Source of the DNA: an uncultured Flavobacteriales bacterium
Lineage (GTDB): Bacteria; Bacteroidota; Bacteroidia; UBA10329
Assembly: GCA_937900875.1 (NCBI GenBank)
Contig: CALCGD010000068.1
Location: 1 to 35,251, forward strand
Reading direction: 5' to 3'
DNA length: 35,251 nucleotides
The notes below the pieces were generated by a model. That model was not told the origin of the DNA and searched no databases. It worked only from the letters and a program-made list of their open reading frames with translations. Positions 9,902 through 18,580 of this stretch are shown here, piece by piece. Made by a program: the position numbers and the translations under genes. How positions within the stretch are numbered: position 1 is the first letter of the stretch; each line of letters begins with the position of its first letter.

Positions 9902-10378
9902 TTAATTTCTGCCGAGATATGCACTTAGCATCCAAACAGTTTTTTCTTGTTCTGTGATGTAATCACTCATTTGAGAATTGGTTCCTTCATCTCCAGCCTC
10001 ACCAGAAACGACAAGAATCTTTCTTTCCATTTCCAATAGCGTTTTTAGATTGGAGAGGGTAGTGGTTACCGTGCTTTCTCCATCTTTTAAATTGGAAGCC
10101 TCTTTAATAGTAGAATGCTCCAAATAGGATGTGAATGTGTGGTGAGGTGTTTCACCTAGTGTAAGAACTCGCTCCGCAATTTCATCCACTTTTAGAACGG
10201 CATCACTATATAATTCTTCAAACTTCACATGCAATTCAAAAAAGCTTGGGCCTTGAATGTTCCAATGAAAACCGCGAAGGTTTTGGTAAAACATCTGATA
10301 GTTGGCCAAAAGCACATTCAACTCTTTGGCTAGTTTGTTTGATTGTTCGGTTTTAAGTCCGATTTGATTCGTTTCCAT
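9902..10378 (-). CDS. dps: Dps-family DNA-binding/ferritin-like protein
   Basis: 158 aa. 'LNVLLANYQMFYQNLRGFHWNIQGPSFFELHVKFEELYSDAVLKVDEIAERVLTLG' carries the Dps ferroxidase pattern. Confidence 0.95.
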   Translation of the reverse strand: METNQIGLKTEQSNKLAKELNVLLANYQMFYQNLRGFHWNIQGPSFFELHVKFEELYSDAVLKVDEIAERVLTLGETPHHTFTSYLEHSTIKEASNLKDGESTVTTTLSNLKTLLEMERKILVVSGEAGDEGTNSQMSDYITEQEKTVWMLSAYLGRN

Positions 10379-10397
10379 TTTTTTTTGTCTTTAAAAG

Positions 10398-10817
10398 TTA
10401 GTCAACGTACGAGTTGCGATCTTCTGGTTTGTCGGTCAAATACTGAATGAATTCGTACTCATTTCCATCAGCGTCTAAGTAGTAATCGCGTAATCGGTAT
10501 TTATGTTCAGTAAACGGATAGTTGCTTTGGTATCCTGCTTCGCGAAGCCTTTTGCCAACCGCTCTTACATCGCTCACAACAAATCCCATGTGGTTGAATC
10601 CGTGCTTCAAATAGCTATCACTTCCTTCTACCTCAGCCGTGGTTTCGGTTAATGCTAAGTAAGACTGGTCGGTGCCAATATGCGCCCATCTTCTTTGGTT
10701 GTCAGCGCCTTCTCCTCTTATTTTGAATTCTGGCATAGCGGTTTGAATAAATCGTACGGCCTCCTCCAAATTATTGACTGTAATGTTGTTGTGTTCTAAA
10801 TATGATTGAGTGTTCAT
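10398..10817 (-). CDS. VOC (glyoxalase/bleomycin resistance) family protein
   Basis: 139 aa. 'HNNITVNNLEEAVRFIQTAMPEFKIRGEG' and 'HMGFVVSDVRAVGKRLREAGY...YYLDADGNEYEFIQY'. Confidence 0.9.
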   Translation of the reverse strand: MNTQSYLEHNNITVNNLEEAVRFIQTAMPEFKIRGEGADNQRRWAHIGTDQSYLALTETTAEVEGSDSYLKHGFNHMGFVVSDVRAVGKRLREAGYQSNYPFTEHKYRLRDYYLDADGNEYEFIQYLTDKPEDRNSYVD

Positions 10818-10846
10818 CTGTATAGATTTTGGTTAATAATTTTTGC

Positions 10847-10880
10847 TGAAACAAAGGTGTCCCTCAAACCTATATCAGTC
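10847..10880 (-). promoter_or_regulatory. Putative promoter of the VOC-dps operon
   Basis: Minus strand reads TTTG-ACTGATATAGGTTTGAGGGA-CACCTTTG: a TTTG -33 element, 20-nt spacer, one mismatch to TAnnTTTG. Coordinates approximate. Confidence 0.5.
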
Positions 10881-10886
10881 AAATCA

Positions 10887-10918
10887 ATAGTTTCTATATT
10901 CGTATAGATAATAACTAT
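10887..10918. promoter_or_regulatory. Putative OxyR operator
   Basis: ATAG-N3-CTAT-N6-ATAG-N7-CTAT (10887-10918). The right half matches the E. coli OxyR ATAG-N7-CTAT module. Contains TCTATA-TTCG-TATAGA and flanking AATAGTT/AACTATT. Confidence 0.5.
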
Positions 10919-10921
10919 TAA

Positions 10922-11851
10922 ATGACATTACAGCAACTTGAATACGTCCGTGCATTGGACATTGAACGCAACTTTGTTCGTGCCGCAGAAAGATGTTTTG
11001 TTACCCAGCCATCTCTGACTATGCAGGTCCAAAAGTTGGAAGACCAGTTGGGCATCAAAATCTTCGACCGTTCTAAAAAACCACTTATTCCAACTCCTTT
11101 AGGCGAAAAACTCGTTGCTCAAGCATATACCATTCTTCGCGAAGCCGAACGTTTTAAAGAGATTGTAAAAGAACAAGAAGGCAAACTTTCTGGCGAGTTG
11201 AAAATTGGCATTATTCCAACTTTGGCACCTTATTTATTACCGCTTTTTGTTCCGAAATTTGAGTCAGATTTTCCTGATATCCGCTTAATTGTTCAAGAAC
11301 TTCAAACCAATGTAATGGTGGAAAAACTCAGGAAAGACGAGCTTAACCTTGGCATTCTGGTTACGCCTCTAGAGGAAAAAGGCATTCATGAATATCCACT
11401 TTTTAATGAGCCAATGGTGGGCTATGTAGGAGAAAGCCATCGACTTTCGTTTAAGAACAAAATTGATGTTGCCGACCTCGACCTTGATGACATCTGGTTA
11501 CTTTCTGAAGGTCACTGCATGCGTGGACAGGTCCTCAACATCTGCAAAGCTCACCAAACTAATAATGAAAGCAATTTTGTATTCGAAAGTGGATCTTTAG
11601 AAACCTTAGAACGTTTGGTGGAAAAGCATCGGGGAATGACAGTTCTTCCTTTCCTGGCCACCTTGAATCTCGACACGAAACAAAGAAAATTGTTGCGTGA
11701 GTTCAATGGTATTCCTCCTGTTAGAGAGGTTAGTCTAGTTACCAATCGTATTCACATCAAAACGGCAATGATTGAAGCACTTAAGTCCGTTATTCTTGCT
11801 TCAATCCCTCAAAATTTGTTAAATCTAGAAGGCAGTATAATAGCACTCTAA
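10922..11851 (+). CDS. oxyR: LysR-family hydrogen peroxide-inducible regulator (OxyR)
   Basis: 309 aa. N-terminal LysR HTH 'MTLQQLEYVRALDIERNFVRAAERCFVTQPSLTMQVQKLEDQLG'. 'LLSEGHCMRGQVLNIC' fits the OxyR Cys motif (GHCxRxQxLxxC). Confidence 0.93.
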   Translation: MTLQQLEYVRALDIERNFVRAAERCFVTQPSLTMQVQKLEDQLGIKIFDRSKKPLIPTPLGEKLVAQAYTILREAERFKEIVKEQEGKLSGELKIGIIPTLAPYLLPLFVPKFESDFPDIRLIVQELQTNVMVEKLRKDELNLGILVTPLEEKGIHEYPLFNEPMVGYVGESHRLSFKNKIDVADLDLDDIWLLSEGHCMRGQVLNICKAHQTNNESNFVFESGSLETLERLVEKHRGMTVLPFLATLNLDTKQRKLLREFNGIPPVREVSLVTNRIHIKTAMIEALKSVILASIPQNLLNLEGSIIAL

Positions 11852-11948
11852 AATGGAGGTTAGTAACTAATGCTGAGTTGGTCATTCTGTGACATATGCT
11901 CAGCAATAAACAGCGACCTTTGGGCACCCACATTACTAAAATAGCCAA

Positions 11949-13079
11949 ATGGCTCAAGAACTTATTCAGCGAGTAAAATTTCCACCTCGAGAGGCTGGCG
12001 AAAGCTTTTCCAAAACCTTGAATAGCCGAGTAAATGCATATTTCAAGGAAAATGGTATTTCCAAGTTTGCTGATGGAAGAATGTATTTGAAGTCTTTCAT
12101 TATTCTTTCCGCCTATATCGTTCCGTTTGCACTCATGTTAACAGGCATCATTACATCAACGCCTGCAATTATTGCATCGTGGATGTTGATGGGAGTTGCA
12201 ACCTCTGGCATTGGAATGTCTGTAATGCACGATGCAAATCATGGGTCATATTCTGAAAGTAAATTTGTGAATAAGGCAATGGGCTACTTGGTGAATTTAG
12301 TTGGTGGAAGTGCTGAAAACTGGAAAATTCAGCACAACATTTTACATCATACATATACTAATATTGATGGGCTGGATGCGGATACAGTAACGTTTCCGAT
12401 GCTACGGTTTTCGCCTTTCGCTAAGAGAAGAGCGGTCCATAAATTCCAGCATATTTACGGTTGGTTTTTCTACGGATTAATGACCGTTAGTTGGGTTTTC
12501 ATGAAAGACTTTAAGCAATTAGTGGATTATAAGAATTCTGGAATGACCACCAACTACGATACTGGATTTGGTCAAATCATTCTGCGAATAATCTTGTTCA
12601 AAGCAGCTTATTTGTTTGTCACGCTTGCCTTGCCTATTTACCTGCTGCCGCTTCCTTGGTATGGAACGCTAGGATGCTTTTTCTTGATGCATTTCATTGG
12701 AGGGTTAATTCTAGGAATGGTGTTTCAGGCTGCACATATTATGGAAGTATGCGAGTTTACTCAGCCAGACGATAAAGGCGTTATGAGAGATTCATGGGCT
12801 ATTCATCAGCTTAAAACAACCACAGATTTCGCCCCTAATAATAAACTAGTTACTTGGTTTGTTGGCGGGCTGAATTTTCAAGTGGTGCACCATTTATTCC
12901 CTAAGGTGAGCCATGTTCACTACCCCGCTTTGTCTCCAATTGTGGCACAAACGGCAAAGGAGTTTAACCTTCCTTACCATTGCATTCCAACGTTTGCTGA
13001 GGCAGTACTGGGCCATGGAAAAATGCTTCGCGCACTTGGCAGAGAGGACGTTCCTTCGTCTATGGTTGTTCATATGTGA
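11949..13079 (+). CDS. Membrane fatty acid (acyl-CoA) desaturase
   Basis: Histidine boxes HDANHGS, HNILHHTY and QVVHHLFP in a 376-aa multi-TM protein. Confidence 0.93.
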   Translation: MAQELIQRVKFPPREAGESFSKTLNSRVNAYFKENGISKFADGRMYLKSFIILSAYIVPFALMLTGIITSTPAIIASWMLMGVATSGIGMSVMHDANHGSYSESKFVNKAMGYLVNLVGGSAENWKIQHNILHHTYTNIDGLDADTVTFPMLRFSPFAKRRAVHKFQHIYGWFFYGLMTVSWVFMKDFKQLVDYKNSGMTTNYDTGFGQIILRIILFKAAYLFVTLALPIYLLPLPWYGTLGCFFLMHFIGGLILGMVFQAAHIMEVCEFTQPDDKGVMRDSWAIHQLKTTTDFAPNNKLVTWFVGGLNFQVVHHLFPKVSHVHYPALSPIVAQTAKEFNLPYHCIPTFAEAVLGHGKMLRALGREDVPSSMVVHM

Positions 13080-13100
13080 GAATTTCTGTTTTTGAAGTTT

Positions 13101-13127
13101 TGATTTAGCTCCGCTCAACTACCTTTG
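13101..13127 (+). promoter_or_regulatory. Putative promoter for hemE
   Basis: TTG, 17 nt spacer, TACCTTTG (13120-13127, exact TAnnTTTG), only 4 nt before the ATG at 13132. Confidence 0.5.
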
Positions 13128-13131
13128 CGCC

Positions 13132-14157
13132 ATGCTTAAAAATGACCTTTTACTGCGCGCTGCGCGAGGAGAAAAAGTTGAAAGAACTCCAGTTTGGCTT
13201 ATGCGCCAAGCTGGTAGAATTCTTCCAGAATACAGAGAAGTACGTTCTAAAATGGGTGGCTTCAAAGAGTTGGTCGAAACCCCCGAATTTGCTTGTGAGG
13301 TTACCATTCAGCCTGTGGATCATTTAGGCGTTGATGCGGCCATTATCTTTTCAGACATACTTGTAATCCCGGAAGCAATGGGTTTGCCATATCAAATGAT
13401 TGAGAAGCAAGGTCCGTGGTTTGAGAATACCATCAAATCTGCGGCTGATGTGGATAAAATGGTTGTAGCAGAAGCAGAAGGTGTTAGGTATACAATTGAT
13501 GCCATTGCAATGACCAAAAAGGAACTGAACGGAAGAGTACCGTTGATTGGTTTTGCTGGCGCACCTTGGACCATTTTTTCCTACATGATAGAAGGAAGCG
13601 GTTCGAAGACTTTCTCAAAAGCAAAGAAATTCCTTTATACAGAGCCAGTTTTAGCACATAAATTACTTGAGAAAATTACGCTTAGCACCATCAATTATTT
13701 GAAAGGTCAGATTGAAGCAGGCGCAGATATCGTTCAAATATTTGATAGTTGGGCAGGCATTCTTAGCGCAGAGCAATACAAGGAATTTGCCCTGCCTTAC
13801 ATAGCCAGAATTTGCGATGCTATTGATGAAGTTCCGGTTACGGTTTTTGCAAAAGGAGCCTATTTTGTGAGAAAAGAATTAGGCGAGTTGAACTGCCAAA
13901 CAATCGGGCTAGATTGGAACATGGACATTGCTGAAACAAGAATGCTAGTTGGTCCAAATAAAACCCTTCAAGGAAACCTTGACCCATGTGTTCTTTATTC
14001 TGACGATGAAGAGATTGTCAGTAAAACCAGAGAGATGCTTCAAGCATTCGGTCCACATAGGCATATCGCAAACCTCGGTCATGGAGTTTATCCAGATATC
14101 GACCCAAGAAAAGTAAAGTTGATGGTTGATACAGTAAAAGACTTCCGCTTTAGCTAG
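13132..14157 (+). CDS. hemE: Uroporphyrinogen decarboxylase
   Basis: 341 aa. '[21 protein letters not shown]', '[16 protein letters not shown]' and '[12 protein letters not shown]' motifs. Confidence 0.97.
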   Translation: MLKNDLLLRAARGEKVERTPVWLMRQAGRILPEYREVRSKMGGFKELVETPEFACEVTIQPVDHLGVDAAIIFSDILVIPEAMGLPYQMIEKQGPWFENTIKSAADVDKMVVAEAEGVRYTIDAIAMTKKELNGRVPLIGFAGAPWTIFSYMIEGSGSKTFSKAKKFLYTEPVLAHKLLEKITLSTINYLKGQIEAGADIVQIFDSWAGILSAEQYKEFALPYIARICDAIDEVPVTVFAKGAYFVRKELGELNCQTIGLDWNMDIAETRMLVGPNKTLQGNLDPCVLYSDDEEIVSKTREMLQAFGPHRHIANLGHGVYPDIDPRKVKLMVDTVKDFRFS

Positions 14158-15181
14158 CAAATAGCTTTTCTAATGTTTTTCTGAATTCTGCAGGGTCCAA
14201 TTCAAACGATTGGTCTGCTTCTGCAACGCCTCCAAGCAGCATATTCCAATTGATTCCAAGGGCAGCACATAACCAATAATACTGGGTGCCAATTCTGTTG
14301 TTAGAACAGAGTTCCAAAACCTTTGTGTGCTCATAATTGCAGAACATTACATTGGCTAAGCCAGCACCGTGAATTCCAATAATGTGAGTGGCGCCATTAA
14401 ACACCTCAGCTTGTTCTCTCATATTCAGTTTTCCGGGGTCAAATTCTTCAATCTGGAACTCGTTTAGTATCGGCTTAATTACGGCCAAGTTTGAGATTCG
14501 CCTAGTACCGGTTCTGTTGACAAAGAGCGCTTTTTTTTTGCCAATCGGCTTGTTGTTTTGGACGAAGAGCTGCTTTGTCTTTACCCAATACTCCTTTTTA
14601 TAAGGCAACGGACGGGCAACATAAAGTTCCTTAATTAGCATCGGTTCTTCGATGGGCATCCAATTGTACTTGCGCAGGTCGGTTTCCTTAATTAGGAATT
14701 GAACGAACGGTTTGTTAAACACCTGTTTCCCAATCAGTAGTGGATAATCTATTGAAATGTGCTCTTCAAATAAATAAATCTTGTGCAGCACATCGGAAAG
14801 AAAATGAAAGTAGTTGATGCCCATACTGCCATCAATAACAATGGCTTTGTCCAACTTTTGGCAACTGCTAAATAATTTAGCCTTGAGTGTTGGAAGGGGA
14901 GACGGAAGATTGTTTCTGGTTCTAATACTCACTCCATTAATCGTTCTCAACCCCTCAATAACGTATGCGTATTGCGGTTCTACCAAACCATTTTCAACCT
15001 TTATTGCTATCTCGTTGTGGTCCCATTTTTTGTTGTGATAACCAACCGCCTCATTTACTCTAAGGTCTTCAAAATTGAGTGGATGATTTACAAACGGTTT
15101 GTATGATTCGCGATAAATGACACCGCGATTGGAGTCGTCTATTTTCCAGAAGAATGATTTGATGCGATTATTGAGACTCAT
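14150..15181 (-). CDS. Glycosyltransferase family 61-like protein (DUF563)
   Basis: 343 aa. '[19 protein letters not shown]' and '[23 protein letters not shown]' motifs typical of GT61. Confidence 0.85.
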   Translation of the reverse strand: MSLNNRIKSFFWKIDDSNRGVIYRESYKPFVNHPLNFEDLRVNEAVGYHNKKWDHNEIAIKVENGLVEPQYAYVIEGLRTINGVSIRTRNNLPSPLPTLKAKLFSSCQKLDKAIVIDGSMGINYFHFLSDVLHKIYLFEEHISIDYPLLIGKQVFNKPFVQFLIKETDLRKYNWMPIEEPMLIKELYVARPLPYKKEYWVKTKQLFVQNNKPIGKKKALFVNRTGTRRISNLAVIKPILNEFQIEEFDPGKLNMREQAEVFNGATHIIGIHGAGLANVMFCNYEHTKVLELCSNNRIGTQYYWLCAALGINWNMLLGGVAEADQSFELDPAEFRKTLEKLFAS

Positions 15182-15287
15182 GCAGCTGTTTCCGTTTCAA
15201 AGAAAGCACAAACAAAAGCATTTTCGTGTTTTGAAAACTCTTTCTTTCAGATTGGTAAGTGTTACGTATTGCTGAGTAAATTCGATT

Positions 15288-16448
15288 ATGCCTTTTTCAT
15301 CAATCATTCAAATTTTGGTGATGCTGGGTTTCCCAATTCTGGTTATCGAGATTGTGAAACGCAACAAACTGGCAGGTATGGTTGGTCCTGTAATCTTATG
15401 CTATGCGGTTGGTTTAGTAGTTGGAAACCTGCCAAACTCTCCGGTGAACATGAAATTGAGTCAAGATGTAGCTGAAGGCTGCGTACCGTTGGCCATTTCG
15501 TTGATGTTGCTTTCAACTCGTTTTATGGCATGGCTCAAGTATGCGAAGCGCACAGCGCTGTCTTTTGGATTGGCCGTTATCGCTGTACTTGTTGCCTCAT
15601 TTTCAGTTTCGGCATTTTTTCATTTACAAGAAATGGGTGTTGAAGACGTTTGGAAACTATCTGGAATGATGGTTGGCGTATATACCGGAGGAACTCCGAA
15701 TCTTGCTGCAATCGGTACTGGGTTAGGAATATCGAATGAAACATTCATTATTCTAAATGCTTGCGATTTAATGTTGAGTGCCATGTATTTAGTTCTACTT
15801 CTGTCGGTTGCTCAAAAAGTGGCGCTCAAATTCCTACCGTCTTTTGTGCCGATGGAAAAGCACGATCGGGACGAAACGTTTCATTATCAGCGTTATCAGC
15901 AAATGGCGTCTAAAACCAAGGTTGGAGTTTCGTTATTAATGGCGTTTGGTATTTCAGCAGCTATTGTTGGGGCAAGTGTTGGATTCTCCATGTTAATTGA
16001 TGGGAAAATCACTGCTCCATCCGTAATTCTTGCAGTCACTACATTAAGCATCGGAGCTTCCTTCATTAAGTTTGTTCGGTTTCTGCCACGCACCTACGAG
16101 TTTGGAGAATACTTCTTGTTGGTGTTTTGCATGGGAATTGGCTCCATATCCAACTTCGCTGAAATGATTCAGGCCAGTCCGCAAGTGCTGTTGTATGTTA
16201 CGTGCGTTTTTGTTGGTACGCTTTGCATTCACTTTCTTCTTTCATGGATTTTCCGAGTTGATGCTGATACAATGCTTATTACCTCGGTAGCAGGAATTTT
16301 TGGACCAGCCTTTATAGGCCCAGTAGCTAGCGTTTTAAAGAATAAAGATATTGTGGTTAGCGGCCTAACAACTGGGCTTGTTGGTTACGCAATTGCCAAT
16401 TATTTAGGATTGGGAATGGCGCATTTCTTCCACGTGGTGTTTCCGTAA
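15288..16448 (+). CDS. DUF819-family integral membrane protein
   Basis: 386 aa multi-TM. 'MMVGVYTGGTPNLAAIGTGLG' and 'SVAGIFGPAFIGPVASVLKNKDIVVSGLTTGLVGYAIANYLG'. Confidence 0.88.
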   Translation: MPFSSIIQILVMLGFPILVIEIVKRNKLAGMVGPVILCYAVGLVVGNLPNSPVNMKLSQDVAEGCVPLAISLMLLSTRFMAWLKYAKRTALSFGLAVIAVLVASFSVSAFFHLQEMGVEDVWKLSGMMVGVYTGGTPNLAAIGTGLGISNETFIILNACDLMLSAMYLVLLLSVAQKVALKFLPSFVPMEKHDRDETFHYQRYQQMASKTKVGVSLLMAFGISAAIVGASVGFSMLIDGKITAPSVILAVTTLSIGASFIKFVRFLPRTYEFGEYFLLVFCMGIGSISNFAEMIQASPQVLLYVTCVFVGTLCIHFLLSWIFRVDADTMLITSVAGIFGPAFIGPVASVLKNKDIVVSGLTTGLVGYAIANYLGLGMAHFFHVVFP

Positions 16449-16459
16449 ATTCGCGCCCG

Positions 16460-17698
16460 ATGGCCGAAAATAAAGTTTACGATTTATGTATAGTTGGTGG
16501 TGGAATTGTAGGTGCTGCCACCGCATTTAGTTTTCAGCAGGCTTATCCTGATTTGAAAGTGCTTTTAATTGAGAAGGAAGGTCGCCCAGCACCGCACCAA
16601 ACAGGTCATAATTCGGGTGTTATTCATTCTGGCATTTACTATAAACCGGGCTCTTTAAAGGCGCTAAACTGCGTAAAGGGTAAGAATCAACTAATTGATT
16701 TTGCCAAGCAACATGGCATCAAGCATGATGTCTGCGGTAAAGTGATTGTTGCCATGGAGGAAAGTGAATTTCCTCATATGGAGAAGGTCTTTAACAATGG
16801 CATTGCCAATGGATTAACCGACAATAGATGGATTAATTCTGAAGAGATTAAAGACATTGAACCGTACTGTACAGGCATAAAGGGAATTTGGGTGCCCTAC
16901 ACGGGAATCATTGATTTTGTGGGAGCCACTTCGAAAATGTTGGAGATTACTGAGGCTTTAAACGAAGAAAGTGCAGTGGTTTTTAATGAAGAAGTTTTGT
17001 CTTTTGCGGAAGAAGGAGAGTTGAAGCAGATTAGAACAAATAAAGCTTCTTATCGGGCTAAGTTCATGGTTTTTTGTGGTGGATTACAGGCCGATAGATT
17101 GGCTAAAAAAGACGGAGTGAAACTCGATATGTCTATTGTTGGGTTTAGAGGAGATTATTACGAATTAGCTGAGCACGCAAAGCACAAAGTTCGCAACCTC
17201 ATTTACCCAGTGCCAAACCCAGAGTTTCCCTTCTTGGGAGTACATTTTACTCGGATGACGGACGGAAGTGTAGAGTGCGGTCCGAATGCGGTGTTCAGTT
17301 TTAAGCGGGAAGGCTACGGAAAAACGGACTTTGATTTAAGAGACACTGTAGATGCTTTGACGTTTAAAGGAACGTGGAACCTGCTGTTCAATCATTTTGG
17401 GTTTGCCTACAACGAATACCGAAGGGCGTTTTCTAAGCGTTTATTCTTAAAAACATTACAACGCCTAATTCCAGATTTAACAATGGACGATTTGGTGCCA
17501 GGTAGAGCAGGAGTGCGTGCCATGGCGTTAGGGATTGATGGAGAAACGATTGACGATTTTCGTATTGAGCAAAAGGGAAATTCTCTACACGTGTTAAACG
17601 CGCCAAGCCCAGCAGCCACTGCAAGTTTGGCAATTGGAGATCAAATAAGGGAAATGGCAGAAGAACGATTTTCGCTCAAAGACAGCCTTAGTCTGTAA
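16460..17698 (+). CDS. lhgO: L-2-hydroxyglutarate oxidase
   Basis: 412 aa FAD oxidoreductase. 'DLCIVGGGIVGAATAFSF', 'HQTGHNSGVIHSGIYYKPGSLKA', 'PFLGVHFTRMTDGSVECGPNAV'. Confidence 0.94.
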   Translation: MAENKVYDLCIVGGGIVGAATAFSFQQAYPDLKVLLIEKEGRPAPHQTGHNSGVIHSGIYYKPGSLKALNCVKGKNQLIDFAKQHGIKHDVCGKVIVAMEESEFPHMEKVFNNGIANGLTDNRWINSEEIKDIEPYCTGIKGIWVPYTGIIDFVGATSKMLEITEALNEESAVVFNEEVLSFAEEGELKQIRTNKASYRAKFMVFCGGLQADRLAKKDGVKLDMSIVGFRGDYYELAEHAKHKVRNLIYPVPNPEFPFLGVHFTRMTDGSVECGPNAVFSFKREGYGKTDFDLRDTVDALTFKGTWNLLFNHFGFAYNEYRRAFSKRLFLKTLQRLIPDLTMDDLVPGRAGVRAMALGIDGETIDDFRIEQKGNSLHVLNAPSPAATASLAIGDQIREMAEERFSLKDSLSL

Positions 17699-18239
17699 TT
17701 CGGTACTTCTCAGTAAGCGTATCCCATTTAATAATGAACTGCTCCATTATTTCATCAATATTCTTCAATAGAATAGGGTCTGGGGCTTTTAGTTTTCGGA
17801 AGTAATCCTTCTGAAATTCGTTTAGGTTATACTTTAAGAAAACTGCCCGACTCATAGCATAATGCGTGTTTTTAGACGGGTAATTTATTCGGCCGAAATA
17901 AGAATTTAAGTTATCTAGAACGGTGCGCATGCTCACGGAATCAATTTCATAGACTGCCGCAAGTCGTTCAACAATAAGCTCTCGAATACGGTCTTCCTGC
18001 CCTTCGTAGAAATAGTCGTCCAGCAATTTGAAATTTCCAGCAAGAACAATAAGAAGGAAATCGTCCTGATTGTTAGGGTCTACTTGAGCTTCGGAAAGAA
18101 GGTTAACATCATTATTTAGTATCACTGAAACTTCAGGAAAACTAGTGTCAACTGCATTGAAAATGATGTTGACGAACAGATCCGCTACCTTTTCTTCTGC
18201 AACTTTCTTCTTAAATAAGGAGGTTAGGCCAAGCGCCAT
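17688..18239 (-). CDS. Hypothetical protein
   Basis: 183-aa ORF with coding-like composition in a stretch with no competing long ORF; no recognised family. Confidence 0.7.
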   Translation of the reverse strand: MALGLTSLFKKKVAEEKVADLFVNIIFNAVDTSFPEVSVILNNDVNLLSEAQVDPNNQDDFLLIVLAGNFKLLDDYFYEGQEDRIRELIVERLAAVYEIDSVSMRTVLDNLNSYFGRINYPSKNTHYAMSRAVFLKYNLNEFQKDYFRKLKAPDPILLKNIDEIMEQFIIKWDTLTEKYRITD

Positions 18240-18327
18240 GTAGGTGTAACTGTAGGTTTGGGTAAAGTTAGCCTTGGGTATTGCTAGATCAAAGACAATC
18301 TTATGTACTTGTTAACATCAGTTGGTT

Positions 18328-18362
18328 AAAAAAGAAAGCCCCGAAACCAGAGGTCTCGGGGC
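18328..18362 (-). terminator. Orphan minus-strand terminator
   Basis: Minus strand GCCCCGAGACC-TCT-GGTTTCGGGGC-TTTCTTTTTT. Internal pair is G-U on minus but A-C on plus. Confidence 0.7.
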
Positions 18363-18500
18363 CAAAATCGATGATCTATGATAACTCGATCAACCAATAA
18401 ACCAAGTAAAACGACCAGCATTTGCGTATCACTTCAACACCGACTTATCTATAAAACCCTCTAACCCAAAGGTTTGTTCAGATTAAACGTTAGAGTTGAA
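18363..18500 (-). ncRNA. Candidate small structured RNA (speculative)
   Basis: Region without a supported ORF between two terminators on the minus strand. Contains CTCTAAC/GTTAGAG (18459-18495) with nested GTTT/AAAC, ending in its own terminator. Confidence 0.35.
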
Positions 18501-18521
18501 AATTATTGTGTGAGACAATAG

Positions 18522-18559
18522 AAAAAGCCCTTGAATCATGGATGATTCAAGGGCTTTTT
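18522..18559. terminator. Bidirectional rho-independent terminator
   Basis: AAAAAGCCCTTGAATCAT-GG-ATGATTCAAGGGCTTTTT, perfect 18-bp inverted repeat directly downstream of the minus-strand esterase gene. Confidence 0.9.
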
Positions 18560-18580
18560 GAAAGTCGTTTATCGAGTTAC

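Noticed and set aside
18328-18423. Minus-strand 31-codon ORF MLVVLLGLLVDRVIIDHRFWPRDLWFRGFLF
   Set aside because: It reads through the terminator stem and T-run, so it is more likely fortuitous than a real peptide, although its hydrophobic start is curious.
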